Shown here: positions 51,634 through 63,480 of the stretch, one piece after another
Layout of the letters: each line of letters opens with the position of its first letter
Numbering within the stretch: the stretch's first letter is position 1
Source: Diplonema papillatum
Taxonomy: Eukaryota; Euglenozoa; Diplonemea; Diplonemida; Diplonemidae
DNA: 64,000 bases
Assembly (NCBI GenBank): GCA_030068145.1
Contig: JAPJBO010000096.1
Coordinates: 310,001 to 374,000 of the forward strand
Direction: 5' to 3'
Position numbers and translations under genes: made by a program
The notes under the pieces: model-generated
What the model was told of the DNA's origin: nothing
Databases searched by the model: none
The model's input: the letters and a program-made list of their open reading frames with translations, nothing else

Positions 51634-51845
51634 GTATAAGCACCTGCTTTTTAGGAAATGCTTGAGGAGACTGCCAGTTGCGATAGATCAAAGGAGGTAA
51701 ATGTGCTGTAGCCCACACGAAACACAGGTAAATCTGAGTTTAGTGCGGGCGTAAGCGTTCAACAAAAAGACCCACTTCGTAGTTGTATTGTTTCTCCCCC
51801 CTCTAGTCTCTGTCAAAATGAGCACAAGGCAGTCGAGTATACGGC
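51634..51845 (-). mobile_element. Fam-A MITE-like element
   Basis: A near-full minus-orientation copy starting GTATAAGCACCTGCTTTTTA. Confidence 0.8.
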
Positions 51846-51954
51846 GTGGATCCACTTTGGAGGCACAGCGTCGACTTTATTCGCCGTAACCACACGAGAC
51901 GATGCCAAAAAAGGGAGGGGGGAAACAGGGGGATTGCAAGAACGTGCTTGGAAT

Positions 51955-52206
51955 GGGTATGTGCTCAACACCGCGCTGGTCCCGTCTGCGCCGTGTTTCG
52001 GTCCTTTAAGCCACGGACACATAAGGCGGACCATCATCAGCGTCGAACCTGACAGGACTGCGGTGTGAGTCTGGTTTGTCAGGCGGCTGTTCGTAGCTCG
52101 TCACAGCCAGGACCACCCGTGCTACTAGAGCACAGGCGAATCCGTCACGGGGAGAAGGCCCCTACAACCGTGTCTGAGCAATCAGTTACAAAACTCAGGG
52201 CATTCG
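51955..52206 (+). repeat. Fam-F repeat, longest copy
   Basis: It spans GCTCAACACCGCGCTGGTCC to GAGCAATCAGTTACAAAACT and is the reference copy for the family. Confidence 0.75.
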
Positions 52207-52899
52207 CCCTGATTGTGACTGCGACTCGCTAGGCAGCACTGACTTGTCTTCTTTTACGGTGGCAATCTGCGAAGAAAACTCTGCAGGGGCAACAGGGGGG
52301 GGAAGGGTGTGGGCCGAAGGATGCATGCTCTGCGTCTGGGGTATGCGCTCCTGTGCAGCCAGCGGGGTCCTGTAAACCCAGAGAAGTGGGGCTCTCCATG
52401 CTCGGAAGAAGGCTTGTCGGGTGGATTTTAGATCCTAATACGGGTTCTGGAGGAGAAGGTCGCATATCCCACGTGCACTGCATCATACGCTGCGAGTCCT
52501 TTTTTTTTGGCATCCTACCACTGTATTTATACTATTACAACCCCCTTCCGCTTTAGGATTTAGGGGCTTCTTCGGTCCGCGTTTATATACTTCTGGCGCA
52601 CAGCCTTTACCGCGTGAGTAACAGCTAGGCTGATAACAGCTAGGCTACGCACGATGTCACTCTCCAGGAGCGCGGGCCTGCTCTATTTCTTTCTTTGAAA
52701 AATTGAGCGAACAACTCTGCTGGGATGCTCCAGCCGAAAGCTGCATTGTACCACCGCCTTGAACGAATCTCAGATCGATCTCAGATCCCACCCAAGGCGA
52801 ATGATTGCAACCATCGATCCTCATCACGACGCAAATGCAAAATATTACCCATCCTCTTCACTACTACAAGATACGTAGCTGGAAAGCTCTCAACCTCGT
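52207..52899. other. Intergenic, nothing recognised
   Basis: No gene or repeat is recognised; the ORFs on both strands are short and without motifs. Confidence 0.35.
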
Positions 52900-55800
52900 T
52901 TAAAAGCTCCCGATACTCGACGGCTGAACGCAAGCAGGCGAGCTCAGCTGGATCAGTCTCGATACATGATCTCAAACAACCGGTGCAAGGGCAGACGGCG
53001 GCCTACCGGTGTCACAGAGTCAGGCGTGCGCGTTCACGCAGCGAAGTCGTTGGCGTGAACAACGGCTAGTCAGTTCCCTTTTTCGATACTGTTGGGCTGA
53101 CGGTCAACGAAGCAAGGCGCGGCACTTAATTCCGCCGCAGTAGCCTTCGCGCTTCCAGCTCTCGGTCCGCCTGCGCATGGCGCACCGTCCAGAGTCGGTG
53201 AGCAACAAAAGAAGCGGGTTCAGCTGTGCGCAATAGCAGGGGGCGTACTCACACGCGTGCAGCGAAGTCGTTGCGAAGAGCGACGGCTTCAAACTGCTTC
53301 ATGAACGTTTGCATCTGGCACCGTGTTTCCGGGCTAGTTGAAGCACGAAGCGCCGCGCTTTTTCGCCGGGGTCAGTCCGGCCAGGGGTGATGCCATAGAG
53401 CTTCCGGCACCCGGTCCGCATCGTCCCCTCGTAGTCACTCGCGGAACGCGCCAGATCAGAATTTGTGTGTCACAGTTTCTAACAACAAGTAAGCGGTGTA
53501 CGGATCAGTCTCGAAGATCAACGATGCCCAACAGCGCATTAGTCGGCGGCGTACTGGTGTCAAAACCAGGCCTAGGCACACGGTGCGAAGTTAAAAAGCA
53601 AGGTGCTGCGCTTCAACTTGTCTGAGGTTGCTCCCTTGATCGCAATGCCTAGCAGCTTTTGGAACGCATCGGGCGGTAGTCGAACGTCTTCAACAGCGCG
53701 ATAGTAGACACGCAGCTAAGTCGTTGCGACGAGCAACGGCTTCAAGGCCCTTCTTGAATGCCCACGTCGAGCAGCGTGGTGTTGGGCTGGTGTTCAAAAA
53801 GCAAGGCGGTGCGCTCCGTTGCGCCTTGGGTATAGTCCCTCGTAAGCACTCGTAAACCGCCACCCGATCAGAATTGGTGGGCGTCGCAGTCTGTCAACAA
53901 GTAAGCTGGCTCAGCTGTGCAACGATTTTCAACAGCGTGTTGTACTAACACGCAGCGAAGTCGTTGCGACGAGCAACGGCTTCAAGGCCCATCTTGAATG
54001 CCCACGTCGAGCAGCGTGGTGTTGGGCTGGTGTTCAAAAAGCAAGGCGGTGCGCTCCGTTGCGCCTTGGGTATAGTCCCTCGTAAGCACTCGTAAACCGC
54101 CACCCGATCAGAATTGGTGGGCGTCGCAGTCTGTCAACAAGTAAGCTGGCTCAGCTGTGCAACGATTTTTAACAGCGTGTTGTACTAACACGCAGCGAAG
54201 TCGTTGCGACGAGCAACGGGCCCATCTTGAATGCCCATGTCGAGCAGCGTGGTGTTGGGCTGGTGTTCAAAAAGCAAGGCGGTGCGCTCCGTTGCGCCTT
54301 GGGTATAGTCCCTCGTAAGCACTCGTAAACCGCCACCCGATCAGAATTGGTGGGCGTCGCAGTCTGTCAACAAGTAAGCTGGCTCAGCTGTGCAACGATT
54401 TTCAACAGCGTGTTGTACTAACACGCAGCGAAGTCGTTGCGACGAGCAACGGCTTCAAGGCCCATCTTGAATGCCCACGTCGAGCAGCGTGGTGTTGGGC
54501 TGGTGTTCAAAAAGCAAGGCGGTGCGCTCCGTTGCGCCTTGGGTATAGTCCCTCGTAAGCACTCGTAAACCGCCACCAGATCAGAATTGGTGGGCGTCGC
54601 AGTTTGTCAACAAGTAAGCTGGCTCAGCTGTGCAACGATTTTCAACAGCGTGTTGTACTAACACGCAGCGAAGTCGTTGCGACGAGCAACGGCTTCAAGG
54701 CCCATCTTGAATGCCCACGTCGAGCAGCGTGGTGTTGGGCTGGTGTTCAAAAAGCAAGGCGGTGCGCTCCGTTGCGCCTTGGGTATAGTCCCTCGTAAGC
54801 ACTCGTAAACCGCCACCCGATCAGAATTGGTGGGCGTCGCAGTCTGTCAACAAGTAAGCTGGCTCAGCTGTGCAACGATTTTCAACAGCGTGTTGTACTA
54901 ACACGCAGCGAAGTCGTTGCGACGAGCAACGGGCCCATCTTGAATGCCCATGTCGAGCAGCGTGGTGTTGGGCTGGTGTTCAAAAAGCAAGGCGGTGCGC
55001 TCCGTTGCGCCTTGGGTATAGTCCCTCGTAAGCACTCGTAAACCGCCACCCGATCAGAATTGGTGGGCGTCGCAGTCTGTCAACAAGTAAGCTGGCTCAG
55101 CTGTGCAACGATTTTCAACAGCGTGTTGTACTAACACGCAGCGAAGTCGTTGCGACGAGCAACGGCTTCAAGGCCCATCTTGAATGCCCACGTCGAGCAG
55201 CGTGGTGTTGGGCTGGTGTTCAAAAAGCAAGGCGGTGCGCTCCGTTGCGCCTTGGGTATAGTCCCTCGTAAGCACTCGTAAACCGCCACCAGATCAGAAT
55301 TGGTGGGCGTCGCAGTTTGTCAACAAGTAAGCTGGCTCAGCTGTGCAACGATTTTCAACAGCGTGTTGTACTAACACGCAGCGAAGTCGTTGCGACGAGC
55401 AACGGCTTCAAGGCCCATCTTGAATGCCCACGTCGAGCAGCGTGGTGTTGGGCTGGTGTTCAAAAAGCAAGGCGGTGCGCTCCGTTGCGCCTTGGGTATA
55501 GTCCCTCGTAAGCACTCGTAAACCGCCACCCGATCAGAATTGGTGGGCGTCGCAGTCTGTCAACAAGTAAGCTGGCTCAGCTGTGCAACGATTTTCAACA
55601 GCGTGTTGTACTAACACGCAGCGAAGTCGTTGCGACGAGCAACGGCTTCAAGGCCCATCTTGAATGCCCACGTCGAGCAGCGTGGTGTTGGGCTGGTGTT
55701 CAAAAAGCAAGGCGGTGCGCTCCGTTGCGCCTTGGGTATAGTCCCTCGTAAGCACTCGTAAACCGCCACCCGATCAGAATTGGTGGGCGTCGCAGTCTGT

Positions 55801-57140
55801 CAACAAGTAAGCTGGCTCAGCTGTGCAACGATTTTCAACAGCGTGTTGTACTAACACGCAGCGAAGTCGTTGCGACGAGCAACGGGCCCATCTTGAATGC
55901 CCATGTCGAGCAGCGTGGTGTTGGGCTGGTGTTCAAAAAGCAAGGCGGTGCGCTCCGTTGCGCCTTGGGTATAGTCCCTCGTAAGCACTCGTAAACCGCC
56001 ACCCGATCAGAATTGGTGGGCGTCGCAGTCTGTCAACAAGTAAGCTGGCTCAGCTGTGCAACGATTTTCAACAGCGTGTTGTACTAACACGCAGCGAAGT
56101 CGTTGCGACGAGCAACGGCTTCAAGGCCCATCTTGAATGCCCACGTCGAGCAGCGTGGTGTTGGGCTGGTGTTCAAAAAGCAAGGCGGTGCGCTCCGTTG
56201 CGCCTTGGGTATAGTCCCTCGTAAGCACTCGTAAACCGCCACCCGATCAGAATTGGTGGGCGTCGCAGTCTGTCAACAAGTAAGCTGGCTCAGCTGTGCA
56301 ACGATTTTCAACAGCGTGTTGTACTAACACGCAGCGAAGTCGTTGCGACGAGCAACGGGCCCATCTTGAATGCCCATGTCGAGCAGCGTGGTGTTGGGCT
56401 GGTGTTCAAAAAGCAAGGCGGTGCGCTCCGTTGCGCCTTGGGTATAGTCCCTCGTAAGCACTCGTAAACCGCCACCCGATCAGAATTGGTGGGCGTCGCA
56501 GTCTGTCAACAAGTAAGCTGGCTCAGCTGTGCAACGATTTTCAACAGCGTGTTGTACTAACACGCAGCGAAGTCGTTGCGACGAGCAACGGCTTCAAGGC
56601 CCATCTTGAATGCCCACGTCGAGCAGCGTGGTGTTGGGCTGGTGTTCAAAAAGCAAGGCGGTGCGCTCCGTTGCGCCTTGGGTATAGTCCCTCGTAAGCA
56701 CTCGTAAACCGCCACCAGATCAGAATTGGTGGGCGTCGCAGTCTGTCAACAAGTAAGCTGGCTCAGCTGTGCAACGATTTTCAACAGCGTGTTGTACTAA
56801 CACGCAGCGAAGTCGTTGCGACGAGCAACGGCTTCAAGGCCCATCTTGAATGCCCACGTCGAGCAGCGTGGTGTTGGGCTGGTGTTCAAAAAGCAAGGCG
56901 GTGCGCTCCGTTGCGCCTTGGGTATAGTCCCTCGTAAGCACTCGTAAACCGCCACCAGATCAGAATTGGTGGGCGTCGCAGTTTGTCAACAAGTAAGCTG
57001 GCTCAGCTGTGCAACGATTTTCAACAGCGTGTTGTACTAACACGCAGCGAAGTCGTTGCGACGAGCAACGGCTTCAAGGCCCATCTTGAATGCCCACGTC
57101 GAGCAGCGTGGTGTTGGGCTGGTGTTCAAAAAGCAAGGCG
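52900..57140 (-). repeat. 240-bp satellite derived from the 3' end of the membrane-protein gene
   Basis: About 14 units (period 240, with 231-234-bp variants) run from 53700 to 57140, judged by AAGCTGGCTCAGCTGTGCAA at about 53903, 54143, 54377 and so on to 56995. On the minus strand each unit contains the last 25 codons of the gene at 57074-57526 (ERTALLFEHQPNTTLLDVGI to the stop). The shorter variant replaces GGCTTCAAGGCCCATC with GGGCCCATC, together with CCCATG for CCCACG. Bases 52900-53700 hold older, strongly diverged units that include a longer stretch of the gene (RRRTES codons). No function is implied for the array. Confidence 0.92.
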
Positions 57141-57526
57141 GTGCGCTCCGTTTTGTCAGAGTCACGCCTGCCCGGGCTCCGCGTGATTGTGATGCCTTGG
57201 CGCTTCCGGCTCTCGGTCCGCCTGCGCATCTTCGGCGTGGCGCCTTCTTCGTCGTCGCTTGCTGCGTGCACCTGGTACTCTTCATCGTCGAACGACGTCC
57301 TGGGAGGCCCTTTACGATACGCGTAGTATACGTACGCCAAGCCGAGCGCCAGCACGCCCAGCAACGCGAAGAACAGGACTGTGTACACATCCTTGCCGGG
57401 GTCGTCGGCCGGCGCGCTGAACGCATCTTCCGGTGCCGTGTCGTTTTCCGGCTCGCCGAATACGTCGCGTTTGTCGTCCGCGTACTGCGACAAAACCGCG
57501 ACCGTCAGCACGCTGAGGGTCGACAT
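57074..57526 (-). CDS. Small single-pass membrane protein
   Basis: 150 residues from MSTLSVL to the stop within the satellite's first unit. An N-terminal hydrophobic segment (1-15) may be a signal peptide. An acidic ectodomain (16-46) follows, then one strong transmembrane helix (47-70, VYTVLFFALLGVLALGLAYV) with a KGPP stop, then a charged cytosolic tail with basic RRRTESRKR. The topology fits a type I membrane protein. The family is not recognised. A Fam-A element ends about 22 bases before the ATG, where GAACAG|TGGCCCATG could be a 3' splice site, so an upstream exon may exist. The end of the gene was the template for the adjacent satellite. Confidence 0.7.
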   Translation of the reverse strand: MSTLSVLTVAVLSQYADDKRDVFGEPENDTAPEDAFSAPADDPGKDVYTVLFFALLGVLALGLAYVYYAYRKGPPRTSFDDEEYQVHAASDDEEGATPKMRRRTESRKRQGITITRSPGRRDSDKTERTALLFEHQPNTTLLDVGIQDGP

Positions 57527-57547
57527 GGGCCACTGTTCTTCTTTTTT

Positions 57548-57772
57548 TGTATAAACGCCTGCTTTGTAGGAAATACTTGAGGACGCTGCCAGCTGCAAAA
57601 GATCAAAGGAGGTAAATGTGCTGTAGCCCACACGAAACACAGGTGAATCTGGGTTCAGTGGCGGGCGTAAGCGTTCAACAAAAAAGACCCACTTTGTAGT
57701 TGGTACTGTTTCTCTCCCTCTAGCCTCCTAGCACAAAGCAGCCCCTCGAGTATTTTTGCGACAACGAATTTC
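57548..57772 (-). mobile_element. Fam-A MITE-like element upstream of the membrane-protein gene
   Basis: A full copy in the same orientation as the gene; its tail runs into the putative 3' splice site or 5' UTR. Confidence 0.8.
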
Positions 57773-58028
57773 TGTTCCCTGGAGACAGCATTTTGTTACA
57801 ACTAAAGAGAACGGTTGCAGCGCTTTAACCACGAGCTGGTCGGGGCTGATTGTAGATTTGAGTTTTAAGGTTGCGTGTTTTGTGTCTGCGGTCGACAGTC
57901 AAGGCGGGTTCTTTCCTTGAGTCTGGGGATGGCTGGCACCTGACAGTTCGTCTGCTGGGTGATCTTTGCAGCTGTGTTTTTTTTTTTTTTTTTCTTTTTT
58001 CGCTAACCAGGAACTGCCTCCCTAGACA
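57773..58028. other. Spacer, nothing recognised
   Basis: No feature is seen apart from a T-run at 57977-57994. Confidence 0.3.
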
Positions 58029-58237
58029 TAGTGGTCAAACAATTCGCATGCGATAATAATTATCGCATTATCGCACAAGATAGTATCGCATATAATCGGC
58101 ATGCGATAATATGCGATAGTCCATAGCACTGTATTTGCCCAGGTTTTAATCGTGCGATAATGCGAATGAAAATGCGATAATTGACGCCAAACCCCCAAAT
58201 GCGAAAATATGCGAGAATGCGAATCGTTTGACCACTA
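58029..58237. mobile_element. Palindromic MITE with GCGATAAT words
   Basis: The ends TAGTGGTCAAACAATTCGCA and, inward, TAGTGGTCAAACGATTCGCA are inverted repeats beginning with TA. The interior is a series of palindromic ATGCGATAAT words. TA-flanked ends suggest Tc1/mariner or Harbinger-like mobilisation. A fragment lies at 26448-26490. Confidence 0.7.
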
Positions 58238-58481
58238 TGCCTAGAGAGCATGCTTCAAAAGGTTTGGCGCTCGTCCCGAAACAGATGCAAGGGGGTTGCA
58301 GAATGAGAATGTCTGTGGACCTGAAGACGTTCGACTGGGCTCCGGTGCGTATTCGCTTCGCTCCTAAAGGCTGGGTGTCTACCACGAAGATGTTGATTTT
58401 TTTTTTTGCTGCATGGCTTGTGACCGTGTCTATGTGAAAGGCGCATTCTGCTCCCGCTGTGGAGAAGAGCGTCGGGGTTGA
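58238..58481. other. Spacer, nothing recognised
   Basis: No feature is seen. Confidence 0.3.
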
Positions 58482-58946
58482 TCAATTCCCCAGTCCTGAA
58501 TTAGGCTGTTGATACATGCTCGATTGCTGCAGGTTGCTCAGGATGGCTGCGGACCTGCTGCATAGCTGATCGCATCGCGTGCAGATGTTGTAAAGCTGTT
58601 GCATTTGCGTGTTAGTCAGGCCTTCGACTACCCTGAGCAACGCACTGTGCACACTTCGTGTCTGCGTTACAGCAGATGGAACGCGTTTGTTGCGCCGCCG
58701 CGGGGGCGGCCTAAGAGTGGGTGTCGTTGTGGCCTCCAGCCCGGAGCCATCGTCGTCGCTCGTTTCTTCGCGTTTGCGTCGGTTCGCACGCCGGGTGGCA
58801 GCCGGGGACGCAGATAAAAGGAACACGAGGAACGCTGTGCTGTGCTGCAGGGGTTGGAGGCCACGTGGCGTGTGGCTTGGGAACGTGAAGGAGTGAAGCA
58901 ACAAAACCGGTGTGAGTGAGGAAGAGAGAGAGAGAGAACACATCAA
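58482..58946 (-). CDS. Possible terminal exon, function unknown
   Basis: The open frame is 154 residues; the C-terminal 90 look coding. A basic stretch (RRANRRKREETSDDDGSG) is followed by RRRNKR and then a helical tail, SALLRVVEGLTNTQMQQLYN, with CTRCDQLC and an end at QPNSGLGN. The N-terminal 50 residues are probably intron or UTR. A related piece lies at 33900-34136. No family is recognised. Confidence 0.35.
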   Translation of the reverse strand: MMCSLSLSSSLTPVLLLHSFTFPSHTPRGLQPLQHSTAFLVFLLSASPAATRRANRRKREETSDDDGSGLEATTTPTLRPPPRRRNKRVPSAVTQTRSVHSALLRVVEGLTNTQMQQLYNICTRCDQLCSRSAAILSNLQQSSMYQQPNSGLGN

Positions 58947-59099
58947 AACAACTGTTCGTAGTCATCGCTACCGCGCTGACCTTTTTTTCGAGAGCGTGCG
59001 AGAATGAATAGGAGTGAGGGTGATAGTTGATGGACAGGCTCAGGGGCCTTTTCGTCGGGTGACCAGGGGTGCGTGTCGGCTTCTACGGGCAACATGCCC

Positions 59100-59250
59100 T
59101 TGTCTCTGCCGGCTTGATTCTGACTTCGGTAAACGCTTCGGGGCTCGTGTCAAACAGAGAGCGATATGAAAGCATCGTTGAAACACGGACCTTGAGACAT
59201 ACAACGTGCGCGAGGCTGGCGCCGCACTGAAAGGAATGTGCCAATCCTTG
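59100..59250 (+). rRNA. Possible LSU rRNA fragment
   Basis: GTTGAAACACGGACC, followed by GTGCGCGAG and GGCGCCGCACTGAAAGG, resembles the conserved LSU stretch around CTTGAAACACGGACC and GGCGCAATGAAAG. The match is short and diverged, and the flanks are not recognised. Confidence 0.45.
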
Positions 59251-59579
59251 AGGACGCAGCACAGCCCCATCACCACTGTAAAGGCTTTGAGGTCAAGAGG
59301 TGGTGGCACTCTGTCTGGGGAACCGAAAACCCCCCGGTTTGATTGTACAACACACTTGCATGCGGTTCTGTCCAACGGAGCCACAAATATTCTGCAGATG
59401 GAGTTGAGCGCTCCAGACACTTTACACTCTAGAGCACCGAAGAGAGCAGCAGTGCGACTACAGTAGCACTACTACTACACAGTAGCTGTAGATTTCTGGA
59501 ACGGTCTAATGAAGCATTTTCCTCCTTGAAACTCAGGCTTTTGATATGCTACAGTCCCTGCGACCGCAACTCACCCGAA
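59251..59579. other. Spacer, possibly more LSU rDNA
   Basis: No landmark I recognise; it may continue the LSU-like segment. Confidence 0.25.
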
Positions 59580-60075
59580 GGCAATTGGCTTCTTTTGACA
59601 GGGTTTCTCTACCGGCGGAAGCTTTCTATCTTCCTACGACAGCAGTGTCGCACTAGCCCGCCCGGGGGTGGTTGATACCGTGGGTAGGTCTTTCTACCGT
59701 CGGGTGTTGCTTGAATTCGCTCTATCTTTTTTCGGAAAGTGGCTCAGCTCATCACTCTGGTTGCGCTGACCCAGGGGATTAGTTTACGTGCAGATTTAGA
59801 CCAACGGTCTAAATCTGCAAACCGGGGGTTGACCGGGGGGGAAAGATGAAAAATCGTCGGGAAACCGCAAAACACAGCGTTTCCAGGAAATATAGGTGGG
59901 GGAACGGTATGTACACGGTGCGCGCGAGGGCGCAGGGGGCGCTGGAGGGCAGACTCAGCTGTGATACAAGCCGCGGTTACCTTGGACAAAGTTGCGGAGG
60001 TGTGTAAGCTCCGAGCCACCGAAACGAAAGCGCTGACCAAACCGCCTCAGAACCACCCCCGCACGGTCAATATCT
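59580..60075 (+). repeat. Fam-I unit and duplicated segment
   Basis: Bases 59580-59710 are Fam-I. Bases 59771-60075 are the reverse complement of pieces at 27300-27523 and 27995-28060, joined here without the Fam-C and other DNA that separates them there. The segment includes the palindrome GCAGATTTAGACC/GGTCTAAATCTGC (59790-59820). Confidence 0.65.
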
Positions 60076-60788
60076 GCAAACCCCTGGAACCTCTGAACTA
60101 ATACCCTGGCTGACCACGACCAATAAAAAAAAAGAGAAGAAAAGGACAATTCGAAAAGAGAACAAAAAAAAAAAAAAGGTTGTATCAGACACCGCCGTCC
60201 CCCGAGCAAAAGAAACAGACAACGGGCGCGGGGTTAGCGGGTCAGCAGGGGCTCGGCTCTTGATCACGCAATCGGGCATCGACGATGCTTGGAACGAATT
60301 TCGCTCGCGCTGCACGTCGAAGCAAGGGGGAGGGTTGACCTAACGCTTACCCTTGCGGACGAATGGAAGGGGGGATGGGCGTCCAGAGGGCAGGACGCCG
60401 TTTCGCGGTGGGCGGCTGCACGTATTGACCCCTTTTTCACGTGTCTTTACTCCGGAGCTCGGAGTGTGACAGCGACAACTCTGTTTTGACCTTTCGTTTG
60501 GACATGTTCTTCCTTTCAACAGGATTATGTCTAGACTTTCTGCACTTGCTTTCTGTCGTACCCTTTCCTTCTTTGTGTCGCTAGTGCAAGACAAGATGAG
60601 TGCAACTGTCAACAATCAAACCAATCGATCCATTGAACCATGCACAAACATCCCTTCCTGTCAGCAAAGGGTTGCGACTTACGCCGACCGATCCCCGCGG
60701 GGAACGGGGCGGTCTTGCATCAGTGCCGTGCAACTTTCCGGTGTTCTCCGTTTTTCCCTGCCTTGCTTGGTGCTTTGCAACAAGTCGG

Positions 60789-60824
<36 letters not shown>

Positions 60825-61399
60825 CAGCAACGGGGAGAATGGTGTACGTACAGTGTGGTGATCTCCATTGTTTCTAGGAACCTTCGGTGGACGGTTCCGT
60901 CCGCGTACACACGCGGACACCCCCCACCCACACCCTCTTAGTGTGTCAAAGAGAGCCGGTCTGTCCAAGAAAGTTCATAGGGGCTGGAAAATTGGTTGGT
61001 GGTCCCTTTCTCGCATTGGCGAAGGCAAACACTGAAGCAAACCTTCATCTGTTCGGTGTAGAATGTACGGGTAACCGCCGTGCCAGCTGCCCTCCACTCT
61101 GTTGCCTCCTCCCCTAAAAAAATGTTCGGGCACGAGCTAAGTTCGGGCAGCGTGATGAAGTCCGGGTGAAGCTAAGGTCGGCGCTCGTACCAGCCCCTTC
61201 GGGGCGCCCGCCTCGGCTCCCCTCCTGGGATCCCTCCTCCGGGCCCCCAGTTTTTGTGTGTGCGTGTGTGTCGTGCACGATGCGTCCAGCTCATTCCCAA
61301 ACAGCTGCACCAGCCGTGTGTATCTCACTGAGCAAGCACTGCTCAGCAGCAACAAGAAACAACTCGCCCCCTCGCACAACCCGCGGCCGTTACAAAACA
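60076..61399. other. Intergenic with (GA)n
   Basis: A (GA)n tract lies at 60790-60822. No gene or repeat family is recognised. Confidence 0.35.
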
Positions 61400-61620
61400 G
61401 ATGGAATACTCGAGGAGCTGCCTTGTACCTACTTCGAGAGGGGGAGAAACAATACAACTACAAAGTGGGTCTTTTTTTGTTGAACGCTTACGCCCGCCAC
61501 TGAACCCAGATTCACCTGTGTTTCGTGTGGGCTACAGCACATTTACCTCCTTTGATCTATCGCAACTGGCAGTCTCCTCAAGCATTTCCTACAAAGCAGG
61601 TGCAGCCGTGCTTGTACAAA
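61400..61620 (+). mobile_element. Fam-A MITE-like element
   Basis: A full copy with a short insertion in the tail (GCAGGTGCAGCCGTGCTTGT). Confidence 0.75.
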
Positions 61621-62332
61621 AAAAAACACACATTTACCCGGCTTTACGCTGGTAGTTGCACAGGACGCTAGTCAAAACGGCACACGGATGGCGGGTGGCG
61701 AACCTCTTGTTTCCTCTAACGTTGCCTTTTCTCAAGAAAAAAAAAAAGAGAGGCGGGAGCGGGTGTTGGCGATGAGTTCGCCTTGTTTTGCGTGTATCGG
61801 ATGCAGCCAAAGACTGCACGTATTTTCCCTATCCAACGCATGAGCATCAAAGCGTCAAAAGGGATCCATCCCATTGCGAAGAAACGAGGATGACGCCCCT
61901 CCCCCCTTTCTGAAGGTTGCCGGAGTGGTAACGTAACCAGGTAAATATTTGAAGGTGTTTCCATGTGAGACGAGACCTAAGGCTCAATTGTACCTAAAGG
62001 GGACCAAAGAAGAAGAAGAAATGTGAAAACGGGTTTTTGCCTAGAGGCTTTTCGTGTTATTTTGCAAATTTAAAGAAAGAAAAATTTGGGTGAGCCATTG
62101 GACGCCTAGTACTGCGCTGCCAGTAACCGTCAGGTAGACTGACACCGCACACACCCCAAAACCAAACGCTCCACTCAGACAACAATTCTGAAAGTATAAA
62201 TTGTTCACCGTGAATGCTCTATCACGGCGAACGCCTGCTTTTGGGCACGCTAGGTTGTTCATGAGCCAATTCACCTACCCCTCCTGAGAACGACCGCTCG
62301 ATTACGCGGCGATTATACACTCGAATCGCTAC
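61621..62332. other. Intergenic, nothing recognised
   Basis: No feature is seen. Confidence 0.3.
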
Positions 62333-62860
62333 AATGCAGATTATCGCCATAGATTATTTGCATTCTAACCTGAAACTACAACGCTTTACTACACTCGACT
62401 ACGACGATCAAGACGAGCTGAAGAGGCGAAAGTATGACACATCACGTGCGAAGAGGTAACCGCGACGCCGGCGATGCAGATTATCGCCACAGATTGGTTG
62501 CATTCTAATCCAAACGACTACGTTCTACAACGCTAAACAACATCGACTTCAGCAGCAAAGGTCGAGAAGACGGCACCAACGCCAGCGAGAAGCGGCAAAG
62601 GACGCTTCGAAGTGCAATCGAAGGAAACACGACCATCGCCTTAGCGCCGAGAAGCAGAAATCGACGCGCAACCGATGAACCTGGACGAGCAATCGAAGTA
62701 GAAGCGAGGCACCAAACGCGCGCCTGAGCGCGACGATCAAGACAAGCTAAAGAGGCGAAAGCATGCCACATCACGTGCGAAGATATAACCGCGCCGTCGG
62801 CGATGCAGATTATCGCCACAGATTCTTTGCATTCCAACCTAAACTACAACGCTCAACAAC
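62333..62860 (+). repeat. Fam-K direct repeats
   Basis: GCGATGCAGATTATCGCCA with TTGCATTCTAA starts at about 62333, 62473 and 62800. The block CATCACGTGCGAAGA is repeated at 62440 and 62770. Unit spacing is irregular (about 140 and 327 bp) because an extra 190 bp sits in the second unit. Confidence 0.8.
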
Positions 62861-63195
62861 ATTCGATCGGGCAGGGGGTGAATTGGCTACATTGTGGACC
62901 CGTCGGCTACAGGTGCACGAGTGATCATCCCTCACCACGTACCGAGGCGCAGTCGAAACTGCGTAAAAAGAGTAATTGTACAAATCTTTCAAAGCTTCTT
63001 CGAAATGGTGGCTTTATTGTTCCTGACCCTGCTTTTTTTTTTTCTCTTGCCAGCGTTGGCTGATCAGGACGTTGAAATTTCGCCGTCCGAGAGGCATTCA
63101 AGAGTGGATTCGCAAATACAAGAAAGTTGAGGACTCGCCTGCGTGCACACAAGCGGCCCTATTTGATTGTACCTGTATGGTGTGCTTTCCTGGAG
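62861..63195. other. Spacer, nothing recognised
   Basis: No feature is seen. Confidence 0.3.
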
Positions 63196-63480
63196 TGAAA
63201 ATACTCGACGTAGATGTTTCGACTCCGAATGGAAGGGAGGAAATATAGAGGTAGAGGGGAAAATACAATACAAACACAATATGATTTACACCGCCGTGTG
63301 TCGTTTTCTCACTCAGGACTTTGACCTGTTGTGTATGTGTGATTTGTCGTGTGGGGGTAGACCCGCATGACCTCACGTCCGTTCAACACGTGGTTCGGTA
63401 CAACACTTGGGACCCCTTCTGTTCTTTGTCGGGCAGCATCGTCGAGCATTTCCTTTCAAGCTTGGCGCGTATGTAAAAGT
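63196..63480 (+). mobile_element. Fam-B MITE-like element, full length
   Basis: The left end AAATACTCGACGTAGATGTT and the right end inward AAATGCTCGACGATGCTGCC are inverted repeats. The tail is CTTGGCGCGTATGTAAAAG. This is the best copy of the family. Confidence 0.8.

Noticed and set aside
54604-55511. Repeated plus-strand 64-residue ORFs
   Set aside because: They are antisense reads of satellite units derived from a minus-strand gene end.
53700-57140. CRISPR-like array
   Set aside because: Units are 240 bp with no short repeat and unique spacer pattern, and the setting is a eukaryotic nucleus.
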